A stretch of DNA of 64,000 nt from Elymus sibiricus (taxonomy: Eukaryota; Streptophyta; Magnoliopsida; Poales; Poaceae), in the NCBI GenBank assembly GCA_039707655.1, contig CM077667.1, positions 539,938,222-540,002,221 on the forward strand, in the 5' to 3' direction. Shown here one piece after another: positions 23,650 to 34,600 of the stretch. Each line of letters opens with the position of its first letter. Position 1 is the first letter of the stretch. Both the position numbers and the translations under genes were made by a program. Below the pieces are notes generated by a model, which did not search any database, was not told where the DNA came from, and saw only the letters and a program-made list of their open reading frames with translations.

Positions 23650-24062
23650 CTTCAGGGAGGGATTGGGGTCGAAATCCACGGAGCAAATCTGCAGATATGC
23701 TTGATTTGAGGAGGGATTTGAGAAGGGAGGAGAGGGGAAGTCGTGGGCGCCAAGTTCTCTGTTTGTGCAATGTGGGAGGGGGAATGGGGAGGGAGCTGGG
23801 GGAGGGGGTCGGCCCGCGGCTGGATAAGCGGCAGTGTGGCGCCTTGCCCTTAAGGCGCCACACTGCGGCGTAGTGGGGTCGGGCCGTGCCACGGGGCGCC
23901 AGCGTGGCCGGGGTGTGGCGCCTAACGCCAAGGCGCCATATAGTGCAGTGTGACGCCTTTCTGTCGGGCGCCACACGAAAGGGTTAGGCCGGTGAATTTT
24001 TTCCGCGATTAGTTCACTCTGTGAATTCCTTTCGACTTTAGGTCAAATTTGTCGAAATTGCC
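23650..24062 (-). repeat. Right TIR of the MULE, containing the MURA 5' exon
   Basis: Inverted counterpart of 15200-15593, with the same GGCGCC palindromes and a matching inner splice donor (CTGAAG|GTAACC on the minus strand). The MURA promoter and 5' non-coding exon are therefore inside the TIR. Confidence 0.8.
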
Positions 24063-24071
24063 TGCAAAAGC

Positions 24072-25640
24072 TGGGAGTACATTTTGTTGGGGGCAGAACA
24101 GGCATTTCGTGTCACGGGCAATTTGGTGTGGATGCCTGTCACTTGTTCTTGTCTTCTCTCCCTCTGTGAGTACTGTGCAGGAAAGTAGCTGGAGTGGCAG
24201 CACTCTCACTCTCACTCTCACTCTCTGCCACGCCACAGTGCAGGAAGATGTGGATTAGTACTAGTACTAGTTTGAAACATGGCGCCGCGCGCGCACATGC
24301 ACATGCGATGAGTGGTTTGACTTGCTGATCGTCCAGATTGAACAAACCCCGGCTCCACTCCCTACCTTAATTTTTTACTGCGACGCGCCATCTGAACGCC
24401 AACGCGTCACCTGTATTTGTCTTTTCGCTGTATGCTATACCTACGCCCTGACACCAATTAATTACTGCATGCCACTAGCACATGTAAAGTGATAACCCGT
24501 TAACTGTCTTACAGAGATGATTTGGGTCCTGGGAAGTAATTATCAGATTCACTACTCGACCAGTCTCTCTTTTCTTTTCTTACTTGATCAGTTTTTTTTT
24601 TATTTCTGAAATGAAATGCAGTACATTTCTAATACAAACCCTAGAAAGAAAGGGAGTCTAATCCACAAATCTTTTTCCGCTCCTTTTCTACCTAATTAGT
24701 TTATGTTTGTTCTAAATTACAAAAAAGAACAGAACAAGTTTTTTTATTTTTGCAGGCCAGGCAGGCAGTGGTAGGGTGGTGGCCGGCAATGAGATGGACG
24801 GGGTCAGAGGCGAGTCAGCGGAGGAGCGTACATTGACTTTAGTCAAATTAAGGCCGGGGTCCGGCGTGGGAGCATGATGTGAACGCGCGCGTTACGCGTA
24901 CCACACGGGTCAAAGATGCATCGACCATGTGGTACGCGACGCCACCTCTCGCACATGCATCCACCATGCGTGTATGGCCCGCCCCGGAGGTTACTTAATT
25001 GTTTTTCTTTTTTGAGGGGAAGTTACTTAATTATTTTGGGAAGGCATGCATGCATGGGTCCATTAGTTAGTTAATTAATCGTGCGGCATCCTGTCAGTCG
25101 ATCGGCTTATCGGCGCGTCCACACCCGGTGCTGCAGCGGAGAGTCCAACTTGTGCTCGATCGATCCATTGCTGGCTGGCTGCTGAGGCCGGGCATGCTGA
25201 CACTTGGGGCCGGGTACCATGCTGCTGCTGCTGCTGTGTGCTGATGGTGATCAAGCGGAGGCGAAGAAGCACAGCAACGATCGGTGAGTCGAGCAGCGGC
25301 ACATACACGATGCATTCACGGACTGGCTAACACTGATGGCATCTTCACGGTCGAGCCCTAGATCCAACACCGTATCCAGCCTGTGGACCAGTGAAGACCA
25401 ATCCATGAATAATGACGAGGGAGCCAGCTATTCAAAACTAGTACTCGCTCAATGTCTGCCGAGGTCCGGTTGATTTGAAATTCAAATGCGTCCGATCGCA
25501 TAGCGCTCGATCAAAACTAAAAAGAAACAAATATGCATAGTCTTTACATGCCCGATAATAAAAAAATATATCAGTCCAACAGTCCATGCAAAAAATACAT
25601 ATGATTTTTTTGCCATGCCTTACCGTTAATCCGAGCATAC
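24072..25640. other. Intergenic region, no gene seen
   Basis: Apart from a short CTCACT run near 24204-24222 and the duplicated block listed separately, nothing recognisable is present. Short open frames have no domain. Confidence 0.5.
24800..25330. repeat. Diverged duplicated non-coding block, copy 1
   Basis: Shares ordered short matches with 27825-28560: a GGAGCGTACRTTGAC segment, an ACGCG-rich segment, CGGGTCAAAGATGC, GCCGGGCATG, a CTGCTGCTGCTG run and a GGCGGAG segment. Divergence is high. No open frame is conserved between copies. Confidence 0.6.
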
Positions 25641-25705
25641 ATGCTTACTTTGTCACCTCCTTCTCCGTTCTCTCCAGTTGATCCTTCGTGCGCTTCAACA
25701 TCTTA

Positions 25706-26250
25706 AGACGAACGGCTTTGCATGATCATCCTTGCATCGTCATTCAAATCCTTCATCTTAGAGGTCAACATCTTCGCCTCCTCCGAAGCGGACGCGATCT
25801 CGACCTTCTTGTTTTTTAGCATGACCTTCTTCTCTTCGGGCTTGACCTTCTTCTCGGTCGCTGCCATCAACCTGTTAAACCTCCCGGTCTTACATGGCTT
25901 CTTGATGTTGGGGTGCTTGACACATGCCTCCACTTTCTCTGTCAAGATGTCCTCGAACCTCGCCATCACCTGGGTCACCGCCCCTTCTCGCTTCACCTTC
26001 TCCTCCTCCCACTTCTTTTTCCGGAACCCTCGCCTAACCTTTTCGGTGGCTCTTTTGTTGGGTCGGCTGGATCACCTGTTTCTTCCTCGAGTGCCCATGC
26101 TGGAGGTCTTGGCGGAGTTGTCAATGACTACATTCCATTTGGATTGTCTATTCAATTTCAACCAACAATGCATGACGAAGTTCATCTTCTTCAACTTCAA
26201 GAAAAAATTGCACGTACAAGTAGGTCTATCTTTTTTAGGGTTGTTGTAGC
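25706..26250 (-). pseudogene. NAM-associated (PF14303-type) gene fragment
   Basis: The minus strand encodes MHCWLKLNRQSKWN near 26190, followed after frame changes by KKWEEEKVKREGAVTQVMAR and a Lys/Glu-rich coiled coil ending KMKDLNDDARMIMQ near 25710. This pattern fits the NAM-associated or 'GST T3-like' family that accompanies PIF/Harbinger elements in grasses. At least one stop (TGA after GRNR, near 26077) and frameshifts break it. It is a relic; the upstream trihelix part is not visible. Confidence 0.5.
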
Positions 26251-26579
26251 CCTTCCAATGTCACAATTTGCCACCTAATTTTGCTAGAATTGGCTAAGGT
26301 TAGTTTAAATTCTCTAAAAAAGGGTTAAGGTTTGTCTAACAAAATTGGAGTCACGAGTTGAAAAGTCTAAGGAAATTTTGTCACACTTTTTGAGTGTGTG
26401 TGTGTGATGTGGGCCAGTGTGGCAAAAAATATCTGGCCTTACATGTGGTTTGAACCAAACACCCACCTAAATAATACTAGCATTGACCCAAAGAAATGGT
26501 AATACTCCCTCCTATCCATAGTACCAAGTAGTATTAAAATTGTACCAAAACAGTGACAATTAACATGAATAGGAGGGAG

Positions 26580-27522
26580 CAGTGGCGTATGTACAGGGTG
26601 GCCAGGGATTTTGGCTCACCTTATATACCTATGCCTCTAACTGGACCGCAGAGAAAAAAGGCCCAATAACGCATCAGTGAGTAACACAACCACGGTCTGT
26701 CTGCCCAAATCAAGCAGAACAAGTCGACTCCCTCGTACACAGCCGCCTCGCCGTTCCCCTGCTCCACCCTGACACCCAGCCGCTGCGCGGTTCCTCTCGT
26801 CCTCGCCCGTCTCCGGCCGGAACCCGGAGCCCAGCCGCCTAGGAAGCCCCCCGCTCCCGCCTTCCCTTCCCAGCTTCCTGCCCGCCCGGTCCAGGAATCG
26901 AGCCGCACCCCCTGCCCTGTGCGCATACCTGCCAGCCTTCCCCCGTCCGGCCGGCCGCCTGGCACCCCAGCCTCCGCCCGGCCGCCTAGGAAGCCCCCCG
27001 CTCCCGCCTTCCCTTCCCAGCTTCCCGCCCGCCGGGTCCAGGAATCGAGCCGCACCCCATGCCCTGTGCTCACACCTGCCAGCCTTGCCCCGTCCGGCCG
27101 GCCGCCTGGCACCCCAGCCTCCGCCCGGCCGCCTCCCTGCCCCCCTTCAAAGGCAAACAAGTGAGAGTTTGCTTTTTTGGCTCAATTTTCTGTATGAACA
27201 CAAGTGAGGTTTTGCTTTTTTGCCTGAATTTTCTGTATGAACACAAGTGAGGGTTTGCTTTTTTGCCTCAATTTCAGTCCTCTAATAACCTGCCTATGCT
27301 TGCTCCATTTTATGGCCTCACTTTTAGTAACTCTAGGCAGAATTCTGGCGGCTAGCTATGTGAGTATCCATCTGTTCCTTCCCTTTTGACTGCGAATTTT
27401 CTGTACATGAGAATTTTAGTGTTTTTGCATGACCATAATGTGATATTGATCTATTTCTTTATGATATTGGTAATTTGTTCGAACGTTCACTTGTCATATT
27501 GCTTATCAATTTTTTTGGGGGA

Positions 27523-27555
<33 letters not shown>

Positions 27556-27587
27556 CACCCTGATGTCAAATGGTAGCTCCGCCACTA
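26580..27587. mobile_element. hAT-like element inside the Stowaway MITE, 1008 bp
   Basis: Flanked by an exact 8-bp duplication GGAGGGAG (26572-26579 and 27588-27595). Ends are CAGTGGCG and CGCCACTA, matching the CAGTGGCGGAG type seen three more times in this window. Inside are two tandem copies of a GC-rich segment of about 155 bp (26825-27140), three copies of a 58-base unit with TGTATGAACACAAGTGAGG (27160-27270) and a run of 29 G (27525-27553). No transposase is seen. Confidence 0.8.
27525..27553 (+). repeat. Run of 29 guanines
   Basis: An uninterrupted poly-G tract near the right end of the hAT-like element. It can form G-quadruplexes, and its true length may be poorly determined by sequencing. 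Confidence 0.9.
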
Positions 27588-27824
27588 GGAGGGAGTACTA
27601 GCGTATACGAAGTACTATATACACAGTAACCTAGTTGTCGCAATCGACAAAACAATCAGCAGCACAAATTAACCTCGTCATTTCAGCGCTATTAATTTGG
27701 GGTATGGGAATGGGAAGTGTATCCGATCCACTTGATCAATTTTTGAAATGAACCACCGCCGGCCGTCGTACGGTGGGTGCGCCCACACCACCTATGATGG
27801 CACGTACACATGAACATGGCACGC

Positions 27825-28560
27825 CCATCGAGAGGAAAGTGAGTCAACGGTGGAGCGTACGTTGACCCGGGTATGGCTCAAATATTTGGAGTGCCCGGGG
27901 CGGGTCCGTCGTGGCAGCAGCGGTCGGAGGTCGGAACGCACGCGTTTCGCGTATGGACGGGTCAAAGATGCCGTCCATCTAGGCGAGGCGACCTCCCGGT
28001 CCCAGCACGGCACGGCACATGCAACGACTATGCGTGAGCTTGGCTCCATTTGTTAATTGTATTATTTTTAATCTCGGCGCATGTTCATTGCATCGATGAT
28101 CGATCGACACGTTTGTGCACACGCCGTCGGTGCGTCGATACTCGAGACTGCAGCTATCACTGGGCTGAGCCTGAGAGAGAGTGTAGAGAACCCAGAGTCC
28201 AAACGAAACGATGCATGCAAGCACAAGCACTGCTGGTCTATCGGACGGACCTCATGCAGCGCGACGACGGGAATGCAGATATGCATCCATGCATGCATGT
28301 CGTCAGGACAAACGTCGATCTGCTCGTTTGCTAGACAGCTTGTGCTCCATCGACGACGTCTGTTTATATGCTGCTGGCTCCCTCTGGCCGGGCATGTAGG
28401 TATGCTGACCGTCAGCAGTGCCGGCGCTTGGGCCGGGTAGTACTATGCTATGCATAAGCTGCTGCTGCTGCTATGCTTGTGCTGAATGGATCTATCCGAG
28501 CTCAGGCGGAGCCCATGGTCGATCGGGCGCGCAGCAGCATACACACACAGGAGGCTTTCA
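27825..28560. repeat. Diverged duplicated non-coding block, copy 2
   Basis: Second copy of the block at 24800-25330, in direct orientation about 3 kb away. Landmarks in order: GGAGCGTACGTTGACC, ACGCACGCGTTTCGCGTA, CGGGTCAAAGATGC, GCCGGGCATG, GCTGCTGCTGCTG. No gene was recognised. Confidence 0.6.
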
Positions 28561-30639
28561 TGGACGGACCATGTAGTTAGACATGGTCGCATGCATGCCA
28601 CGGCACGAGTTCCATGATGCGTACATGTAGCAGATGCTACCATTTGTAGAAAACATGGCATTAGTCTCGGTTTCAGAGGGCTTTTAGTCTCGGTTCTGCA
28701 ACCGGGACAAAACGATCGGGACTAATGCCCATCATTTTTAGTCCCGGTTGGCTTACGAACCGGGACTAAAGGAGCTCCACGTGGCCGCCCTGGGGCGCCC
28801 AGGCAGGAGGACCTTTAGTCCCGGTTGGTAATACCGACCGGGACTAAAAGGCAGCCACGCGTCAGCAGCTGCCAGGCGTTGGGTTTTTTTTTTTTTGAAA
28901 GGAGGGGTTTAGGGGTTTTCCTATTGTGTTTCCCCCTTTTATTTTTGTGTTTACCATTTTTATTTTACGTTTTTCATTCAACTCGACGCTAGCTACTACA
29001 TATAGCAATGAAGGAACCATTACACAACATCGTCATGATCAATATATAGAGAGAAGTGACCTCTCTTTCTCCGTGCTTGGTCGAAGAATATGCAACAAGT
29101 TTTCGTAAATCTATTCGACACTATTACATGTAGTACACGTTCATGCATATATACAATATAACATCTCTTACGATCCTAACGTCTATTACCAACATCGCAT
29201 TCGAGATCCTTATGGCATTCTCCGTCTTTAGGTATGACATGCTCAACAAAGAATCCCGCCAATTCCTCTTGAATTGCTCGTACGCGATCAGTTGGTAGGA
29301 GTTCGTCCCGCTTCTGCGATATCTAATTTAAAGAAGGGGGTCAATAAAACTCAACACAATTGATGGTAATAAAATAAAAATGTGAATATTGTTTACGCCA
29401 ATGCTGTCCCAAGACCAGATCACGGAATGGGTTCGGTCCATCTTTTCCTGATCTTTGTTTGTCCCCCCAAAACGGTAGGCCAGCCAACTAACTCTTCAAA
29501 TGAAGAACTGATTAAAACTGCTTTCTATCTTGTGAGAAAGACAGGATTTGGAAATGACCAAAAACCCGGATTATGTCAATGAGAGCTTGCCAATAGAGAT
29601 ACTTCTGACTTAGAGGCACCGGAGTTGGCCAACTCAAATTGCATTGACAGCGTACTTCAAATTGTTCTAAAGATATGCCCGGCCCCGCTCAGAGGTCGAG
29701 TGGCGAATGAATTCGCAAACGTAGTAAGCACATAAATTAGTCCCGGGTGCCTGCCACAAGCACTTTACGAGAATAGAGTTCAATCAAAATGATAATCAAG
29801 CATGATAATGGTATTGAAACTATAATCAATGAGAGATGCGAGCTACTAGAGTAGTACTTACTTTGGGGTGTAAAAATTGCAGCTCTTTTTTCCAGCTGAC
29901 ACCCTTAACCTATTTGGTCAACTTTTTCCAAACCCTGCCAGGCAAAAAAAATGATTACTTGATATCAGGAAATGAATGAAAGTTGCCGATATGGTGCGAT
30001 AATGATTGAACTTACTTCTGAAGCATTTGACTCATGCTCGTCCACTCCTTAGGGTCTTTACGTCTCTAGTCCAAGACAGTTACTTTTCCCTCTTCAAGCT
30101 GAATGTCTAGCAGAATAAAGTGGTAACTGCGCACGCATAACTCATTAATTGCACTTAACCTCGAGTAAGCGAAACAGAATGTGCACAAGATAGTAACACT
30201 CACTTGAAGTTTGAAAGGACGTGGATGTCGCCTAGAGGGGGGGGGGTGAATAGGCGCTTTAAAATAATTACGGTTTAGGCTTGAACAAATGCGGAATAAA
30301 ACTAACATTTAATATGTCAAGCACAAAACCTAAAAAAACTAGGCTCACCTATGTGAACCAACAACTTATGCTAAGCAAGATAAACAACTAAGTGATAGCA
30401 AGATATAAATCATGAAACAATATGGCTATCACAAAGTAAAGTGCATAAGTAAAGGGCTCGGGTAAGAGATAACCGAGGCACGCGGAGACGACGATGTATC
30501 CCGAAGTTCACACCCTTGCGGATGCTAATCTCCGTTCGGAGCGGTGTGAAGGCACAATGCTTCCCAAGATGCCACTAAGGCCACCGTAATCTCCTCACGC
30601 CCTCGCACAATGCAAGATGTCATGATTCCACTAAGGGAC

Positions 30640-30765
30640 CCTTGAGGGCGGTCACCGAACGCATACAAATGGCAACCCTTGGGGGCGGTCACCGGTACCC
30701 GTACACTTTGGCAACCCTTGGGGGCGGTTCACCAGTACCCGTACAAATTGCTCGGGGCAATCTCC
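30640..30765 (+). repeat. Short tandem repeat inside the 2.7-kb insertion
   Basis: Three copies of a unit of about 45 bases with CCCTTG(A/G)GGGCGGT and (C/A)CGTACA or similar. Confidence 0.6.
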
Positions 30766-31319
30766 ACAACCTAATTGGAGACCCCGACGCTTGCCCGGAG
30801 CTTTACACCACAATGATTGAGCTCCGAGGCACCACCAACCGTCTAGGGCACCAAGGCACCCAAGAGGAACAAGCTCTAGGGTGCTCAAATACCCAAGAGT
30901 AATAAGCTTCTCAACTTCTCACTTTCACGTATCATCGTGGAGAACTCAAACCTATGCACGAAATGCAATGGCAAGGGCACACGGAGTGCCCAAGTCCTTC
31001 TCTCCAAAATCCCACCACAACAACAAATGTTATGGAGGAAATGAGAGGAATAACGAAGAAGAACACGAAGAAATCCAAGATCTAGATCCAAGGGGTTCCC
31101 CTCACTTAGAGAAAGTGATTGGTGGAAATGTGGATCTAGATCTCCTCTCTCTTTTCCCTCAAGAACTAGCAAGAATCATTGAAGGGATTGAGAGTTAGCA
31201 AGCTCAAAGAAGGTCAACAATGGGGGGCAAACACGAGCTCAAAGGATAGGGAGCAATGGGGAAGAAGACCCCCTTTTATAGGGCCCCCCAAATCCAACCG
31301 TTATGTGCACAGGTCGTGC

Positions 31320-31680
31320 ACAAGCGGTACTACCGCTCGGCTGAGCGGTACTACCTCTTAGCACGGTAGTTCCAAGAAAAGCATGCAAAACGGCAGAAAA
31401 CTCGAGGCGGTAGTTCTGTCGGAGCGGTACTACCGCCCTACCCAGCGGTACTTCTGCTGGGATGCAGTAAGACGCCAGACCCTAGAAATAAGCGGTAGTA
31501 GCAGCGGTACTAGAGAGCGGTAGTACCGCACGGGTGGTACTACCGCCCACTACTACCGTCCAGAAAACCACCCTGACCAGAGAACAAAATATAAGCGGAA
31601 GTAGCAGCGGTAGTATATAGCGGAAGTACCGCCCAAGCGGTACTACCGTGGTACCGAGCGGTACTACCGCTTGTTCAGAG
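31320..31680. repeat. Cluster of GCGGTACTACCGC palindromes
   Basis: More than ten copies or near-copies of GCGGTACTACCGC and its variants (GCGGTAGTACCGC) in 360 bases. They can form hairpins or protein-binding arrays. Confidence 0.85.
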
Positions 31681-34600
31681 AAAAACAGCTCTGGCACTAA
31701 AACTGCCATAACTTTCGCGTACGAGCTCCGAATTGAGCAAACTCAAGCTTGTTGAATAGCACACGACAAGTGTTATCCTAAGAAGAGGCGGTATGAAAAT
31801 GCCAATGGTATAGAGATGTGAAACCTCTATAAATGAAGAACCGGCAAAAACTCCAGCATCGAAAACATCATAGAAGATGCATATGGACTCCGTTTTCAAT
31901 GAACTTGAGCTTGTCATGAAGCTGACCATAAGCTCAAGCACCCACAAAGAGAAAAGCCAACCAAGAAAGATGATGATGCTAAGAATGCAATGGTTTGAGC
32001 TCTCAACGAACAATACGATCAAGCTACTCACTTGAGAGCCCCCCTTGATAGTACGGCTATCGATCCTATAACCCGGTCTCCCAACTACCACCATGAGACC
32101 GGTAAAATAGAAAACCCTATCAAGGTCAAATCTTCGCCTTGCGCATAGTCCACTTGAGCTAGATGATGACGATCTTGTCCTTCTCAAGATGGACCACCTT
32201 TCTTGATTGCGTTGGCTCGATGAAGACTAGTTGATTGCTCCCCCATACTCCACTATGGGTGAGCCACTCTTTGGCACATCTTCACAAGTCCATTGTCACA
32301 CAATGGACGGCAAGCTTCAAGCATGATCTCTCCGTGATGCTTCACTTGAACTTGCACACCGCAACCTTGATGACGATCACCACTTGATGTCATCCTCCAT
32401 GGGTTGTATGAGATCTTCCTCTTGACGCAAGCCCATGGAAATATACCTAACCCCACAACGAACTCTCACGTAGACCATGGGTTAGTACACAAAGCGTAAT
32501 GGACAATGCTTACCATACCATGGGATCACTTGATCCCACTTGGTACATCTTCTACACTTTGTGTGTTGATCAACTTGAATCATTCTTTGCCTTAATCTTG
32601 ATCAACTTTGTGTCTTCTCTTCTCTCTTCACAAGGATGATGTCTTGAAGGTAAACATGAATGTTCACACAATCTTCTTCTTCAAGACATGCTTGCAATGA
32701 GATCAACTCTCACATGACCAATCTTTGGATAAAACCTTACATACCACCTTGGTCACCATATAAACTCCTTGAAACCAACACATGTACTTCAAGAAGTGCC
32801 TATGGACAAATCCTTCGAATATAACTCAAGGAAACCATTAGTCCATAGGGATTGTCATCAATTACCAAAACCACACATGGATAAATGTGCCCTTACAAAG
32901 TTGTAAGGAAATAGTATTTCCTTTCTGGTTTGTTGTCCAAGTAACGCATCTAGCAAAATTTTCTTTGTATCAGCGGGAAATTATTTTAACGTATGTTCAT
33001 TTATGAAATTTGGGTCAATGAACCCAATGTCATAGATTTGTAGTTGTTTGCATTCAAGGATCTTCATTCTGCATAATATAGTGTGAGGATAATTAATACA
33101 TGCAATGAACGAGCTGAGCTAGAGACTTAATTACAGAAAAAAATACTTACAGACAATAGGAACTGACGATAGTTTTGTCGAGCTCCTTTTGGTTGTATAA
33201 CTGAAAAATTTCTTCAAATTCAATGAACAACATCTGCTCTCCATTGAAGAAGTGCTCATTTTTTATTCCCACCAAGATATTGTTGGTCCCCTCCTTGCAG
33301 GCTTCCAAGTACCATTCATGCAAATGTCGCATCCTCATTGGTAGACCCTTGAGCTCCTCACGTGTACGAGAGGCTTCCCGTGCTCGTATCTTAAGGATGG
33401 TACTACCTCAGCCTTTTCGAACTGTACCGAATCGGGTAAGTAATTTTTAACCAGCAGTGATAGCAAGACCACCGGCCGCTTTCTCTGGATCATTAGCGAT
33501 ATCGGTAACCACCTTGAGCGGAGGGCACGATTGCAGTACTTGTTCGCTGAGCTGGGGAATTGTTTTCCCACTTCTTGCGCCACTTCTACTTAAGCTTCCC
33601 GGCCGCCTCGCTTGATCATATGTCTTTTGAATACAACGGTCATAGTTTGATGGCGGCGGAGGCGGTGGTGGTCGCCTAAGGGCATCCAGAGTTCGCTTCG
33701 CTTTCACCAGATCTATTTTCTCCTCTGGAGGTGGGCGTCTCGGTGCAAGCTGACGTTTCACTTCTGCATCCACGATCTTGTTGTTTTCCTCCTCAGTCAT
33801 CTCGTATGGTAACTTCGAAGGAACCTTAAGGCTCGGGCCTACTCTGAATCTCTTCGTTTTCGTACTGCTGCTAGCCGCCAGAGCGGCGGTGCCTCTCTTC
33901 CGATGTTGCTGAGGCGGCGGAGTCCGATGACGCGGTGGAGACAGCTGAGGCGGAGGAGGATTCTGTTGAGGGGCCTCCTCCGTCGGAGTCCACTGAGGAG
34001 GCGGAGATGGCTGATGCGCCGGAGACGACTCAGGCAGCGGAGACGACTGACGCACCGGAGATGGTTGACGCACTGGAGACGGTTGACGCACCGGAGATGG
34101 CTGACACACCGGAGACGACTCAGGCACCGGGGCCTCCTCCGGCTGAGTCTGCTGAGGCGGCGTCCAGTATGGAAGCACGATGTGTTCCTTTCTCCATAGA
34201 CAGGTAGTCCTTAAGGCATATCGAAGAAGAATCTCCCCTTCACCTGTAGCGTACTCAAGCTCCAGCCCATCAAATCCGTCCATTATTTCATCCACCCCGA
34301 CAATAGCAAAGCCAGCTAGAACCGGAGTGCAATGGAAAGTTGCATCAGGTCGAGGAGGTAAGACATAGCCGACCGCCGCCTTCAAGGTCAGGTTATGGCA
34401 TTTCGCCATTAACACACAATGTTCATTATTCGTGATACCATCCACGGGGGAGCGAGGAGCCGTGCTATCAGGATGAACGAGCTCCGTGGAAGCCACGCTG
34501 CTTCTCCGCTGAGATGGTGGGGTAGCATCGTGGGTAGTCTCTAATGAAGGATCTTCGTGCCGCTGAGATGGTTGGCCGGTAGCTCACTGGCTCTCAAGTG

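Larger units (their letters stand above)
15200..24062. mobile_element. Complete Mutator-like element (MULE) with MURA and PMD genes
   Basis: The element is bounded by a perfect 9-bp target duplication TGCAAAAGC (15191-15199 and 24063-24071), the MULE signature. Its ends are inverted: GGCAATTTTGACAAATTTGA at the left pairs with GGCAATTTCGACAAATTTGA read from the right. Similarity continues for about 400 bp on each side. A PMD gene runs right from the left TIR and a MURA-type transposase gene runs left from the right TIR; they converge on a tandem repeat at 18839-19430. This is the MuDR plan. Three nonsense codons suggest that this copy has lost autonomy, while its ends remain complete. Confidence 0.93.
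26505..27595. mobile_element. Stowaway MITE split by a hAT-like insertion
   Basis: The left part 26505-26579 begins CTCCCTCCTATCC after TA; its right inverted end resumes at 27588-27595 (GGAGGGAG), followed by TA (27596-27597). Without the insertion the MITE is 75 bp with TIRs CTCCCTCCTAT/ATAGGAGGGAG and a TA duplication, as expected for Tc1/mariner-derived Stowaway elements. Confidence 0.85.
30212..32897. mobile_element. 2.7-kb TG...CA insertion with 5-bp target duplication
   Basis: It begins TGAAAGGACGTGGATGTCGC and ends GTGCCCTTACA, flanked by AAGTT (30207-30211, 32898-32902). It interrupts the Ulp1 exon of the host CACTA exactly. TG...CA ends with a 5-bp duplication suit a solo LTR; the short inverted ends TGAAAGG/CCTTACA would also fit a TIR element. 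No coding capacity is seen. The CCTAGAGGGG...GTGAATAGGCG start is a sequence I recognise as common in grass genomes; I cannot name the family. Confidence 0.75.

Noticed and set aside
28370..28400. CTGGCTCCCTCTGGCCGGGCAT, resembling the miR160 sequence
   Set aside because: Several mismatches and no matching star arm; not a convincing microRNA.
33903..34207. Plus-strand Arg-rich and Glu/Thr-rich repeat frames
   Set aside because: Antisense to the Pro/Ser/Gln-rich linker of the minus-strand CACTA protein.
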